In this document: positions 24,311 to 32,505 of the stretch, in pieces
Numbering within the stretch: the stretch's first letter is position 1
How the letters are laid out: each line of letters begins with the position of its first letter
Assembly (NCBI RefSeq): GCF_947489255.1
Contig: NZ_CANLCY010000004.1
Span: 186,001-250,000 of the forward strand
Direction: 5' to 3'
Length of the DNA stretch: 64,000 nt
DNA from: an uncultured Microbacterium sp.
Lineage (GTDB): Bacteria > Actinomycetota > Actinomycetes > Actinomycetales > Microbacteriaceae
Position numbers and translations under genes: made by a program
The notes under the pieces: model-generated
The model's input: the letters and a program-made list of their open reading frames with translations, nothing else
Database searches by the model: none
What the model was told of the DNA's origin: nothing

Positions 24311-25474
24311 ATGCTCCGTTCGCTTTTCTCCGGGATCTCCGGACTCCGCTCGCACCAGACGATGCTCGACACCACCGGCAACAACATCGCCAACGTCAAC
24401 ACCGCGGGCTTCAAGGGCTCCTCGGTCCTCTTCGAGGACTCGCTCTCGCAGGTCGTCGGCGAAGCCGGCATCCCGGACGCCGCGACCGGGGGGCAGAACC
24501 CCGCGCAGGTGGGCCTCGGCGTGCAGGTCGGCGGCATCCGCACCAACTTCGCCCAGGGCGCGGCGCAGACGACCGGCCGCGGCGGCGACCTCATGATCCA
24601 GGGCGACGGGTTCTTCGCGGTGCGCGCGGGTGGCGAGACGCTGTACACCCGCGCGGGCGGCTTCTCGTTCGACGGTCAGGGCAAGATGGTCACCGCCGAC
24701 GGCGCGCTCGTGCAGGGCTGGTCGGCGCAGAACGGCGCGGTCGACACCGGCCAGGCGCCCGGCACCATCTCGATCCCGCAGGACCTGGTCTCGGCCGCCC
24801 GCGCGACCACGACCTCGACCGCGACGGGCAACCTCCCCTCCACCGCCGCGGTCGGCACCCAGCTCGTGCGCGACATCGCGGTCTACGACGCCCAGGGCAC
24901 GAAGACCTCGCTGAGCCTGACGTTCACGCGCACGGCGGCCGGCTGGGACGTCGCCGAGCCCGTCAGCGGGGCCACCGGTGGCCTCGCCTTCACCGACGGA
25001 CGCCAGACCGCCGGCCTCACGCTCACCGCCGGCGGGATCGCCGTGGACCTCAGCGCGGTGACGGGCTTCGCCGACATGAGCACCGTCGCCCTCACCGGTC
25101 AGAACGGCGCCGCCGCCGGCACCCTGAAGTCGTACGCCATCACGGCCGACGGCTCGATCGTGGGCACCTTCAGCAACGGGCGCACCGAGACCCTCGCGAA
25201 GATCGCCATGGCGACCTTCGCCAACGCCGAGGGGCTCGAGAAGGCCGGCGGCACGACCTACCGCGCGAGCGTCAACAGCGGCCAGGCGCAGATCGGCGAG
25301 GCCGGGCAGGCCGGAGTCGGCTCCCTGCTGTCGGGCGCCCTCGAGATGAGCAACGTCGACCTGTCGCAGGAGTTCACCAACCTCATCGTCGCGCAGCGCG
25401 GTTTCCAGGCGAGCGCACGCGTCATCACCACGAGCGACGAGGTGCTGCAGGAGCTGACCAACCTCAAGCGATGA
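24311..25474 (+). CDS. flgE: Flagellar hook protein FlgE
   Basis: The hook subunit, 387 residues. The N-terminal block LFSGISGLRSHQTMLDTTGNNIANVNTAGFKGS and the C-terminal ALEMSNVDLSQEFTNLIVAQRGFQASARVITT are hook/rod family signatures. The central domain (about 150-290) is a FlgE-type insertion, longer than in FlgF or FlgG. It is the only hook/rod gene of this size in the window; no separate FlgF or FlgG is seen. Confidence 0.92.
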   Translation: MLRSLFSGISGLRSHQTMLDTTGNNIANVNTAGFKGSSVLFEDSLSQVVGEAGIPDAATGGQNPAQVGLGVQVGGIRTNFAQGAAQTTGRGGDLMIQGDGFFAVRAGGETLYTRAGGFSFDGQGKMVTADGALVQGWSAQNGAVDTGQAPGTISIPQDLVSAARATTTSTATGNLPSTAAVGTQLVRDIAVYDAQGTKTSLSLTFTRTAAGWDVAEPVSGATGGLAFTDGRQTAGLTLTAGGIAVDLSAVTGFADMSTVALTGQNGAAAGTLKSYAITADGSIVGTFSNGRTETLAKIAMATFANAEGLEKAGGTTYRASVNSGQAQIGEAGQAGVGSLLSGALEMSNVDLSQEFTNLIVAQRGFQASARVITTSDEVLQELTNLKR

Positions 25475-25479
25475 CCGTC

Positions 25480-25486
25480 GCGATAG
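25480..25486 (+). promoter_or_regulatory. Possible FliA -10 before flbD
   Basis: GCGATAG with the preceding GTC is identical to the island -10 boxes and lies 43 nt before flbD, but no GGTTAC is found at the proper distance. It could be a weak internal promoter. Confidence 0.35.
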
Positions 25487-25529
25487 TCCGCCCCGTCCCC
25501 TTCCGCAGCGAAAGCCGAGACCGTCCCCG

Positions 25530-25748
25530 ATGATCACGCTCACCCGCCTCGACCACACCCGGTTCGCGGTGAACCCCGATCTCATCGAGCGCGTGCACGA
25601 ATCCCCTGACACGACCCTGCACATGGTCGACGGTCGGGTCTACAACGTCGAGGAGAGCCTCGACGAGCTGATCGCGCGGATCGTGGCCTACCGGGCGCGC
25701 GTGCTCGCGGCGGCGTCCGCGCTCACGGCATCCGCCGCCCAGGACTGA
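25530..25748 (+). CDS. flbD: FlbD/SwrD-family flagellar protein
   Basis: 72 residues, the small FlbD (SwrD) family found before motA in Gram-positive and spirochete clusters; in Bacillus it raises motor torque. The signature ITLTRLDHTRFAVNPDLIERVHESPDTTL is clear, followed by GRVYNVEESLDELIARI. It lies 5 bp before motA, which fits a role in stator function. Confidence 0.88.
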   Translation: MITLTRLDHTRFAVNPDLIERVHESPDTTLHMVDGRVYNVEESLDELIARIVAYRARVLAAASALTASAAQD

Positions 25749-25753
25749 CCGAC

Positions 25754-26557
25754 GTGGACATCGCATTCATCATCGGCGTGGTCGCCGCCTTCGGCGCCCT
25801 CTACGCGATGATCACCATGGAGGGTGCGTCGCTGAGCGCGCTCTTCCTGCCTGCCCCGATGATCCTCGTGCTGGGGTCGACCATCGGCGTCGGCATCGCC
25901 AGCCACACCCTGCGCGATGCGATCGCCGCGTTCGGCTCTCTCGGTCGCATGGTGCGCGGCCCGCGGTCCACCCCCGCCGCCGTCATCCCGGTCCTCGTCG
26001 GCTACGCCGAGAAGGCCCGCACCGACGGGCTGCTGCGCCTGGAGGAGGAGCTCGACACCGCTCCCGACGACTACACCCGTCGCGCCGTGCAGGCCCTCGC
26101 CGACGGAGTGGATGCCGAAGACCTGCGCACCCTCATGCTCGACGAGATCGACTCGGAGTCGGCGCGCAACCGCGTCTCTGCCAAATTCTTCGCCTCGCTC
26201 GGCGGGTACGCCCCCACGATCGGCATCGTCGGCACCGTCGTCTCGCTCACGCACGTGCTCGAGAACCTGAGCAAGCCCGACGAGCTCGGTCACATGATCG
26301 CCGCGGCCTTCGTCGCGACCCTCTGGGGCCTGCTCTCGGCCAACTTCATCTGGAACCCCATCGCGGGGCGCCTGAACCGCATGGCCACCCTTGAGCAGGA
26401 GCGGATGACGCTGGTGTGCGAGGGCATCCTCGCCATCCAGGCGGGGAGTCCGCCCCGGCTGCTCGAGGAGCGGCTGCTCGCCATGACGACCTCCGCGCCC
26501 GCGAAGAAGAAGCCCCCGCGCGCCGACGCCGCCCCCGCGGTCGAGGACGCGGCGTGA
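25754..26557 (+). CDS. motA: Flagellar motor stator protein MotA
   Basis: An ion-channel stator subunit with four membrane segments, 267 residues. It has the N-terminal pair of helices, a large cytoplasmic loop carrying charged residues (LRLEEELDTAPDDYTRRAVQ), and the conserved ARNRVSAKFFASLGGYAPTIGIVGTV before helix 3. The C-terminal tail is Lys/Ala/Pro-rich. The GTG start is 5 bp after flbD, and the stop overlaps motB by four bases. Confidence 0.93.
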   Translation: MDIAFIIGVVAAFGALYAMITMEGASLSALFLPAPMILVLGSTIGVGIASHTLRDAIAAFGSLGRMVRGPRSTPAAVIPVLVGYAEKARTDGLLRLEEELDTAPDDYTRRAVQALADGVDAEDLRTLMLDEIDSESARNRVSAKFFASLGGYAPTIGIVGTVVSLTHVLENLSKPDELGHMIAAAFVATLWGLLSANFIWNPIAGRLNRMATLEQERMTLVCEGILAIQAGSPPRLLEERLLAMTTSAPAKKKPPRADAAPAVEDAA

Positions 26558-27366
26558 CGAGCGCCCGACGCGCGGGCGGACGCGGACACGAGGATGCCGG
26601 GCACGACGAGCCCGACGAGCGATGGGCCGTGTCGTACGCCGACATGGTGACCGTGCTGATGTGCCTGTTCATCGTCCTGTACGCCGTGTCGGTCGTCGAC
26701 GAGACCAAGTACGACCAGCTCAAGAACGGTCTCGCGGCCGCGTTCGGGCAGTCGCAGGTGGAGGGCGGCGGCGATCTCACCGAGGGTCTGGTGATCCCGC
26801 CGGAGCTGCTCGACGACAACGGGGTGCGCGACGTCGCGACACGGGCCGCACAGGAGCTGGACGGCCTCGAGAAGATGCGTCAGCAGATCACCGACGCCCT
26901 GGCATCCCAGGGTCTGCAGGACACGGTCGACTTCGTCATCGACGAGCGCGGCTTGAAGATCGGGCTCGTGGGGGCCGAGACGTTCTTCGCCGACAACCGG
27001 GCGGATCTGAGCGAGAAGGCCGATCGCGTCCTCGCCCTCATCGCCGACGTGCTTGCGGCCACCGACAATCAGATCAGCATCGAGGGCCACGCCGACCACC
27101 GCGCGGCCGTCCCGCCGTTCGAGAGCAACTGGGAGCTGAGCAGCGGACGATCGACGAAGGTGGCGCGCTTCCTCGTCGAGCAGAAGAGCATCGCCGGCAC
27201 GCGCGTGCAGGCGGTGGCCTTCTCCGACCAGCGACCGATCGCCGCCGGCGACAGCGCGGAAGACCTCGCCGCCAACCGCCGCGTCGACATCGTCGTGCTG
27301 TCCACCGCCGACGAGCAGGTGCGCTCCCTCATCCCCGGTCTCGTGCAGGCCGCAGCGCAGAGCTGA
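26554..27366 (+). CDS. motB: Flagellar motor stator protein MotB
   Basis: The peptidoglycan-anchored stator subunit, 270 residues. The single membrane helix begins WAVSYADMVTVLMCLFIVLYAVS; the Asp in SYADM is the expected ion-binding residue. The C-terminal OmpA-like domain shows SIEGHADHRA, NWELSSGRSTKVARFLV and RRVDIVVL. The GTG start overlaps the motA stop. Motif details do not settle whether protons or sodium drive it. Confidence 0.93.
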   Translation: MTSARRAGGRGHEDAGHDEPDERWAVSYADMVTVLMCLFIVLYAVSVVDETKYDQLKNGLAAAFGQSQVEGGGDLTEGLVIPPELLDDNGVRDVATRAAQELDGLEKMRQQITDALASQGLQDTVDFVIDERGLKIGLVGAETFFADNRADLSEKADRVLALIADVLAATDNQISIEGHADHRAAVPPFESNWELSSGRSTKVARFLVEQKSIAGTRVQAVAFSDQRPIAAGDSAEDLAANRRVDIVVLSTADEQVRSLIPGLVQAAAQS

Positions 27367-27395
27367 CCCGTGAAGAACTCCCTGGAGGACACGCC

Positions 27396-28292
27396 ATGAC
27401 GACAGCGGCCGTTCGCGACGACCCCCTTCGTCGCTATCCCGCGTACGACTTCAGCCGCCCCGCGCAGCTGGGCCGCGAGCACACCCGTCAGCTCGAGGCC
27501 GCGTTCGAGACGTTCGCGCGGCAGTGGGCCTCCCAGCTGACCGCCAAGGTGCGCCTGCGCACCCATCTCGTCCCGGAGGGGCTCGAACTGGTGTCGTACC
27601 AGGAGTACGCCGACACCCTGCCGACGACCACGGCGATGGTGGCCGGCTCCACGGCCGGGCGCGAGGAGCCCTGCGTCGTGCAGTTCGGTCTCGACAGCGC
27701 GCTGACGTGGGTCGTGCAGATGCTGGGCGGCAAGCCCGCGGGGGACATCGAGCCGCGCACCCTCACCCCGATCGAGACGGCGCTGATTCTGCAGCTGATG
27801 GACGGCACCTTCGAGCTGCTCAGCGCGTGCATGGGTCCGCTGCTGCCGGGGGCGGTCACGTTCTCGGGCCTGCACTACAACCCGCAGTACATGCAGGTCA
27901 TCTCGCCCGGTGAAGCGGTCATCGTGGCGCGCTTCGCGATGAGCGCGGGCGAGGCGCGCAGCACGGCGACGGTCATGCTCCCGGCCGCGATCGTCGTGGA
28001 CCAGCTCGCCGAGAGCGACCGCCACGCCGCGACCGCCCACCGCGACGGCGCGATGCGTGATCAGGTGAACGACACGCCGCTCGAGGTGTCGCTGCGCGTC
28101 ACGCCCCGGGTGATCGCCGCCGGCGAGGTGCTCGATCTCGCCCCCGGCGACCTGCTGCGCTTCGCCCATCCCGAGACGAAGCCGTTCGAACTCGTCGTGG
28201 GCGACACCCCGATCGCCCGCGCGGTCCCGGGGGCGCAGGGCTCGCGCCTCGCCTGCACCATCACCACCATCCACGAGGAGAAGACCCGATGA
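27396..28292 (+). CDS. fliM: Flagellar motor switch protein FliM
   Basis: A C-ring protein, 298 residues. It has the middle CheC-like domain (YDFSRPAQLGREHTRQLEAAFETFARQW to VILPAAIVV-type end) and a C-terminal SpoA domain (LRVTPRVIAAGEVLDLAPGDLLRF). The N-terminal EIDALL-type peptide that binds CheY-P in well-studied FliM is missing; only 17 residues precede YDF. A CTGGAGGA site supports the ATG. It overlaps fliN. Confidence 0.9.
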   Translation: MTTAAVRDDPLRRYPAYDFSRPAQLGREHTRQLEAAFETFARQWASQLTAKVRLRTHLVPEGLELVSYQEYADTLPTTTAMVAGSTAGREEPCVVQFGLDSALTWVVQMLGGKPAGDIEPRTLTPIETALILQLMDGTFELLSACMGPLLPGAVTFSGLHYNPQYMQVISPGEAVIVARFAMSAGEARSTATVMLPAAIVVDQLAESDRHAATAHRDGAMRDQVNDTPLEVSLRVTPRVIAAGEVLDLAPGDLLRFAHPETKPFELVVGDTPIARAVPGAQGSRLACTITTIHEEKTR

Positions 28293-28945
28293 GCACCTTC
28301 CACGCCGCCGCCATGGCCGCCGCGATCGCGGCGAAGCTCCCGTTCGCGTTCCCGGTGCTCCCCGCCCCCTCGACCGACCCGGGGGCCACCGGCCGCGCCG
28401 TGGCGGTCGCCTTCACCGGAGCCCCGGGGGCCACCGTCGCCATCCAGGTCGCCGACGTCGCGACGCTCGACGACGGGTCCACCGGAAGCGCCCTCGCCGA
28501 CCGCCTGCACCCGGTCTTCGAAGCCGCGGTCGCCGTGCTGGGCACCGGCACTCTCGGCGACGGCGAGGAGGTCGACGCGGCGGGGGTGTTCACTCTCGCC
28601 GGCGCTCAGGTCTTCGACCTCGTGCGCGAGGACGGCTCGGTCGTCGCGCGCGCGGCCATCCGCATCGACGACGCCGCGGCGGCGGCCCCGGCGGCCCCCA
28701 CGCGCATCAGCCGCATCGCCGGGGTCGAGATGGAGCTCGTCGTCGAGATCGGCCGCACGCGCATGGCGGTGCGCGACGTGCTCTCGCTCGAGCCCGGCCG
28801 GGTGGTCGAGCTCGACCGCGCCGCCGGTTCACCCGCCGACATCACCCTCAACGGGCGTCTCATCGGTCACGGCACCGTCGTGGTGGCCGACGGCGACTAC
28901 GCCGTGCGCGTCGAGCGCATCATCGACCAGGCCGAGAGCGCATGA
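28289..28945 (+). CDS. fliN: Flagellar motor switch protein FliN (long form)
   Basis: 218 residues, about twice the length of enterobacterial FliN. The C-terminal SpoA domain is at about 135-215 (ISRIAGVEMELVVEIGRTRMAVRDVLSLEPGRVVELD). The N-terminal ~130 residues form an extra domain of alternating strands and helices with no clear CheC phosphatase motif. Because FliM lacks the CheY peptide, this domain is a candidate site for any directional signal. Overlaps fliM and fliO. Confidence 0.88.
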   Translation: MSTFHAAAMAAAIAAKLPFAFPVLPAPSTDPGATGRAVAVAFTGAPGATVAIQVADVATLDDGSTGSALADRLHPVFEAAVAVLGTGTLGDGEEVDAAGVFTLAGAQVFDLVREDGSVVARAAIRIDDAAAAAPAAPTRISRIAGVEMELVVEIGRTRMAVRDVLSLEPGRVVELDRAAGSPADITLNGRLIGHGTVVVADGDYAVRVERIIDQAESA

Positions 28946-29373
28946 GCGGCGACGAGCTGCTCCTGGCGCTGCGCACGATCGTCTCGCTCGCGGCCGTCGT
29001 CGGGCTGCTGCTGTTCCTCGGCCGGCGGCTGCAGAAGGGCCAAGCGGCCGGCGGCAGCCCGTTCGCGGCTCTCGTGCCGCGTCGTCTGGGGCGGCTGCGC
29101 GAGTTCGCGGGCGCGCGCGTCGCCGCCGCGCCGCGCGGCAAGACCGAGAAGATCACGCTTGTGGCCCGCACCACCCTCGGCGCCAAGGCCCAGCTCGTCG
29201 TCGCCGAGTTCGGCGGCATCCGGTATGTCCTGGGCGTGAGCGAGAAGGGCATCGACGTCGTCGACACGCAGGAGGCTCCGACGGCCGAGGTCGACGGGTC
29301 CGAGAACGTCATCCCGCTCGCCGAGGCCGGCGGCAGCCGCGGAGAGGATGCCGGGGCCAGCACCGCGGCGTGA
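28942..29373 (+). CDS. fliO: Flagellar export protein FliO
   Basis: A small membrane protein of 143 residues that helps assemble the FliP export gate. One membrane segment lies near the N-terminus (TIVSLAAVVGLLLFLGRRLQ), followed by a basic linker and a FliO-type beta domain (KITLVARTTLGAKAQLVVAEFGGIRYVLGV). It overlaps fliN. It ends 16 bp before the fliP promoter, so the operon boundary falls between fliO and fliP. Confidence 0.85.
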   Translation: MSGDELLLALRTIVSLAAVVGLLLFLGRRLQKGQAAGGSPFAALVPRRLGRLREFAGARVAAAPRGKTEKITLVARTTLGAKAQLVVAEFGGIRYVLGVSEKGIDVVDTQEAPTAEVDGSENVIPLAEAGGSRGEDAGASTAA

Positions 29374-29389
29374 CCGGGGCGGCGTCGCC

Positions 29390-29418
29390 GGTTACGCACG
29401 CCGCCACCGTCGCGATAG
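29390..29418 (+). promoter_or_regulatory. Candidate FliA promoter of the fliP operon
   Basis: GGTTAC (29390-29395), 16-nt spacer, GCGATAG (29412-29418). Confidence 0.65.
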
Positions 29419-29424
29419 TCGGTC

Positions 29425-29464
29425 GCGAGCACGGATCGCTCGCACCCCTGGCTACGGATCGGCC
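29425..29464 (+). promoter_or_regulatory. fliP leader: tandem ACGGATC-loop hairpins
   Basis: Hairpin 1 is GCGAGC-ACGGATC-GCTCGC (29425-29443). Hairpin 2 is GGCT-ACGGATC-GGCC (29450-29464) with one U-G pair. Loop starts are 23 nt apart and the first is 19 nt from the -10 start. Stem bases differ from flgB and fliH in compensating ways while the loops stay fixed. Candidate CsrA sites. Confidence 0.6.
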
Positions 29465-29489
29465 TCGACACCCTCGCGAAAGTGCCGTC

Positions 29490-30314
29490 GTGCCCGCACC
29501 CGTCTCCCGTGTCGTCGCGGCGCGCGACGATCCCAGGCGGCTCCCGCCCGTCGTGCGGGGGGCGTTCCTGGGCGTCGGGGTGATCGCGTCGGCCGGCGTG
29601 CTCGACCTGCTCACGGCGCACGCGGCTTCCGCGGCGACGGGGGAGCCCGGCGGCATCAGCATCAACGGGATCAACGGGTCGCCCTCCGACAGCATCACGA
29701 CCCTTCTCGGCATCACGGTGCTCAGCGTCGCCCCCGCGCTGCTGCTGATGATGACGAGCTTCACGAAGATCTTCGTGGTGCTCGCGCTCACCCGCAACGC
29801 GCTGTCGCTGCCGTCCATCCCGCCGAACCAGGTGCTCGCGGGACTCAGCCTCTTCCTGACGCTGTTCATCATGTGGCCCGTCCTCGCCGACATCAATCAG
29901 GTGGCCGTGACGCCCTTCACCTCGGGGCAGATCGACTTCGGCCAGGCCTTCGACGCGGCCCAGCAACCGCTGCGCACGTGGATGCTGCACTTCACGCGCG
30001 AGGAGGACATCGCCCTCATGCACCGCGCGGCGCAGATGGACAACCCGGCCGCGCCCGACAGCATCCCGCTGTACACGCTCATCCCGGCGTTCATGCTCAG
30101 CGAGCTGCGGGCGGCGTTCGTGATCGGCTTCATCGTCTTCATCCCGTTCCTCATCATCGATCTCGTCGTCTCGAGCGCGCTGATGTCGATGGGCATGATG
30201 ATGCTGCCGCCGGTCATGATCTCGCTTCCCTTCAAGATCCTGCTGTTCCTCCTCGTCGACGGGTGGGGGCTCGTCATCACCTCTCTCGTGCAGTCGTATC
30301 GGGGTGCCGGATGA
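29490..30314 (+). CDS. fliP: Flagellar export gate protein FliP
   Basis: The core export-gate subunit, 274 residues from the chosen GTG. A hydrophobic N-terminal segment ending in Ala-rich sequence looks like a cleavable signal, as in other FliP. Family blocks are MMTSFTKIFVVLALTRNALSLPSIPPNQVL, FMLSELRAAFVIGFIVFIPF and MMLPPVMISLPFKILLFLLVDGW. An open frame runs back across the promoter and leader hairpins; the GTG at 29490 is the first good start after them. It overlaps fliQ. Confidence 0.93.
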   Translation: MPAPVSRVVAARDDPRRLPPVVRGAFLGVGVIASAGVLDLLTAHAASAATGEPGGISINGINGSPSDSITTLLGITVLSVAPALLLMMTSFTKIFVVLALTRNALSLPSIPPNQVLAGLSLFLTLFIMWPVLADINQVAVTPFTSGQIDFGQAFDAAQQPLRTWMLHFTREEDIALMHRAAQMDNPAAPDSIPLYTLIPAFMLSELRAAFVIGFIVFIPFLIIDLVVSSALMSMGMMMLPPVMISLPFKILLFLLVDGWGLVITSLVQSYRGAG

Positions 30315-30589
30315 AGCCCGAAGCGGTCATGGACATCGGTCTGAGCGCGCTGATGCTGGCGGCCAAGCTCAGTGCGCCGCTGCTCATCACGGCGCTGGTG
30401 GTCGGCTTCGCGATCTCGCTGCTGCAGTCGATCACGCAGGTGCAGGAGATGACGATGTCGTTCGTGCCGAAGCTCATCGCCGTGGGCATCGCGCTGCTGG
30501 TGTGCGGCAACTGGATGATCGCCGAGAGCATCGCGTTCACGAACGAGCTGTTCGCGCGCATCCCGTCGCTGTTGAACGGCGGCGGATGA
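30311..30589 (+). CDS. fliQ: Flagellar export gate protein FliQ
   Basis: 92 residues with two membrane helices. The signature AKLSAPLLITALVVGFAISLLQSITQVQEMT with MSFVPKLIAVG is canonical. It starts at the ATG overlapping the fliP stop; the second Met (seven residues on) is an alternative. Overlaps fliR by four bases. Confidence 0.93.
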   Translation: MKPEAVMDIGLSALMLAAKLSAPLLITALVVGFAISLLQSITQVQEMTMSFVPKLIAVGIALLVCGNWMIAESIAFTNELFARIPSLLNGGG

Positions 30590-31347
30590 ACATCCCCGTC
30601 GACTTCGTCTGGCTCGAGGCCACGGCCTTGGCGATCGTGCGCATCACGGCGTTCCTGGTCATTGCCCCGCCCTTCAGCCACGGGGCGATCCCGCTGCGGA
30701 TCCGCGCCCTGCTCGGCGTCGGTCTGGGCCTTGCCGTGTCGCCCGTCGTCGTGGCGGGCTACCAACGCCTCGACACCGGCGGGTTCCTGCTCGCGCTGGC
30801 CGGTCAGGTGCTGGTGGGGAGCCTCCTCGGTTTCCTCGTGCTGGTGCTCTTCAGCGCGGTGCAGAGCGCCGGCTTCCTCGTCGACACCTTCGGCGGCTTC
30901 CAACTCGCCCAGGCCTACGACCCCGGGATGAACGTCAACGGCGCCCAGTTCACGCGCCTGTTCCAGATGACGGCGATCCTGCTGCTCTTCGCCTCCAACG
31001 GCTACCAGCTCGTGCTGGGCGGTCTCTTCCGCTCGTTCGACGCCGTCTCCGTCACCGGGACGATCGACCTCGGCCGACCCGCCGAGGTGCTCACCGAGGC
31101 GGTGGGGCAGATGCTCGTGAGCGCCGTGCAGATCGCCGGTCCGCTGCTGATCGTGCTGTTCCTCGCCGACGTGGGTCTCGGGCTCGTCTCCCGCGTCGCG
31201 CCGGCGCTGAACGCCTTCGCGCTCGGCTTCCCCATCAAGATCGCGCTGACCCTGCTGCTGGTCGGGTTCGTCTTCACCGCCCTTCCCGCCATCGTCTCCT
31301 CGCTCGCCGGTGAGGCCGCGCAGGTGCTGATCGGGGTGACGCGATGA
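30586..31347 (+). CDS. fliR: Flagellar export gate protein FliR
   Basis: 253 residues, about six membrane helices. Marks are RITAFLVIAPPFSHGAIPLRIRALLGVGLGLA, DTFGGFQLAQAYDPGMNVNGAQFTRLFQM and SRVAPALNAFALGFPIKIALTLLLV. It overlaps fliQ and flhB by four bases each, so the P-Q-R-B gate is made from one coupled message. Confidence 0.93.
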   Translation: MNIPVDFVWLEATALAIVRITAFLVIAPPFSHGAIPLRIRALLGVGLGLAVSPVVVAGYQRLDTGGFLLALAGQVLVGSLLGFLVLVLFSAVQSAGFLVDTFGGFQLAQAYDPGMNVNGAQFTRLFQMTAILLLFASNGYQLVLGGLFRSFDAVSVTGTIDLGRPAEVLTEAVGQMLVSAVQIAGPLLIVLFLADVGLGLVSRVAPALNAFALGFPIKIALTLLLVGFVFTALPAIVSSLAGEAAQVLIGVTR

Positions 31348-32447
31348 GCGGCACCGACACCGGGGAACGCACCGAGAAAGCGACGCCGGAGCGCCTGCGC
31401 ACCGCCATCCGCAAGGGCCAGATCGGCCGTAGTCAGGACTTCACGGCGTGGGTGTGCATCGGTGCTGCGGGCGTGATGATCCCGTCCACGGTGGATGCCG
31501 CGTCCCGAGCCGTGTCGCATCCCCTCGCGGCCCTGACGGCGGTGGCACGCGACCCCGATCCCGCGCGCGCGGTCGAGGCGATCGGCGCCGCGGTCGGCAC
31601 GGTCGGTGAAGTGCTCGCCCCGCTGCTCGCCGTCGTGCTGGTCGCCACGACCGCCACGGCGATCGCGCAGGGCGGCATCCGCCTGCGCGGCATCCCGATG
31701 CGCATCGAGCAGTTCGACATCCTCGCGGGGCTGAAGCGCACCGTGGGGAAGGCGGCGCTGTGGGAGGGCGTGAAGGCGCTGCTGAAGACGGTCGCCATCG
31801 GGGCGGCCCTCTGGATCGTGGTCGCGGGCCTCGTCCCCGTGCTGATGGGCAGCGGGCGGCACACCGTCGCCTGGCTCCTGGAGCTCGCGGGCGGGGGAGT
31901 GGCCACCCTGCTGCAGGTGGCGGTGGCGGTGGGACTGCTGCTCGCCGCGATCGACGTGTTCGTGGTGATGAAGCGCAACCGTCAGCACACGCGCATGACG
32001 AAGCAGGAGGCGCGCGACGAGCACAAGAAGAGCGAGGGCGACCCGCTCATCAAGTCGCAGCGCCGGGCGCGCCAGATGGCGGTCAGCCGCAATCGCATGA
32101 TCGCGGCGGTCGCCGACAGCGACGTCGTCCTGCTGAACCCGACGCACATCGCCGTGGCCCTGCGCTACGAGCCGGGCAAGGCCGCCCCGCGCGTGGTCGC
32201 GAAGGGCGCCGGAGTCATCGCGCAGAAGATCCGCGAGCGCGCGGAGAGCGAGAAGGTGCCGATGGTGCGCGACGTCGCGCTCGCGCGGGCCCTGCACGCG
32301 GCGGTGGAGGTGGGGCACGAGATCCCCGAGCACCTCTACACCGCGGTCGCGCAGGTGCTCGCGTTCGTCCAGCAGCTGAACAAGAGGGGCTCGCGCGCGG
32401 GGACGCACACGATGCCCCCCGCGGCCCTCGTCGGGCGCGACCTGTGA
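31344..32447 (+). CDS. flhB: Flagellar export switch protein FlhB
   Basis: 367 residues. The N-terminus ERTEKATPERLRTAIRKGQIGRSQDF is the family start, and four membrane segments follow. The cytoplasmic domain contains SDVVLLNPTHIAVALRYEPGKAAPRVVAKG with the NPTH autocleavage site at about residue 265. This switch works with FliK to change export from hook to filament proteins. A 58-bp gap to flhA contains a purine-rich ribosome-binding region. Confidence 0.94.
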   Translation: MSGTDTGERTEKATPERLRTAIRKGQIGRSQDFTAWVCIGAAGVMIPSTVDAASRAVSHPLAALTAVARDPDPARAVEAIGAAVGTVGEVLAPLLAVVLVATTATAIAQGGIRLRGIPMRIEQFDILAGLKRTVGKAALWEGVKALLKTVAIGAALWIVVAGLVPVLMGSGRHTVAWLLELAGGGVATLLQVAVAVGLLLAAIDVFVVMKRNRQHTRMTKQEARDEHKKSEGDPLIKSQRRARQMAVSRNRMIAAVADSDVVLLNPTHIAVALRYEPGKAAPRVVAKGAGVIAQKIRERAESEKVPMVRDVALARALHAAVEVGHEIPEHLYTAVAQVLAFVQQLNKRGSRAGTHTMPPAALVGRDL

Positions 32448-32505
32448 GGGCGCGACCCGTGACGGACCGATTCGGATATCGCAACACCAGGAGAGAGCGG
32501 AGATC

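Noticed and set aside
25480..25486. Full FliA promoter before flbD
   Set aside because: GCGATAG is present but the GGTTAC element is missing at the right distance, and no CsrA-type hairpins follow; kept only as a weak candidate.
29370..29489. Longer FliP starting at 29370
   Set aside because: It would translate the promoter and the two leader hairpins; conserved FliP sequence begins well after 29490.
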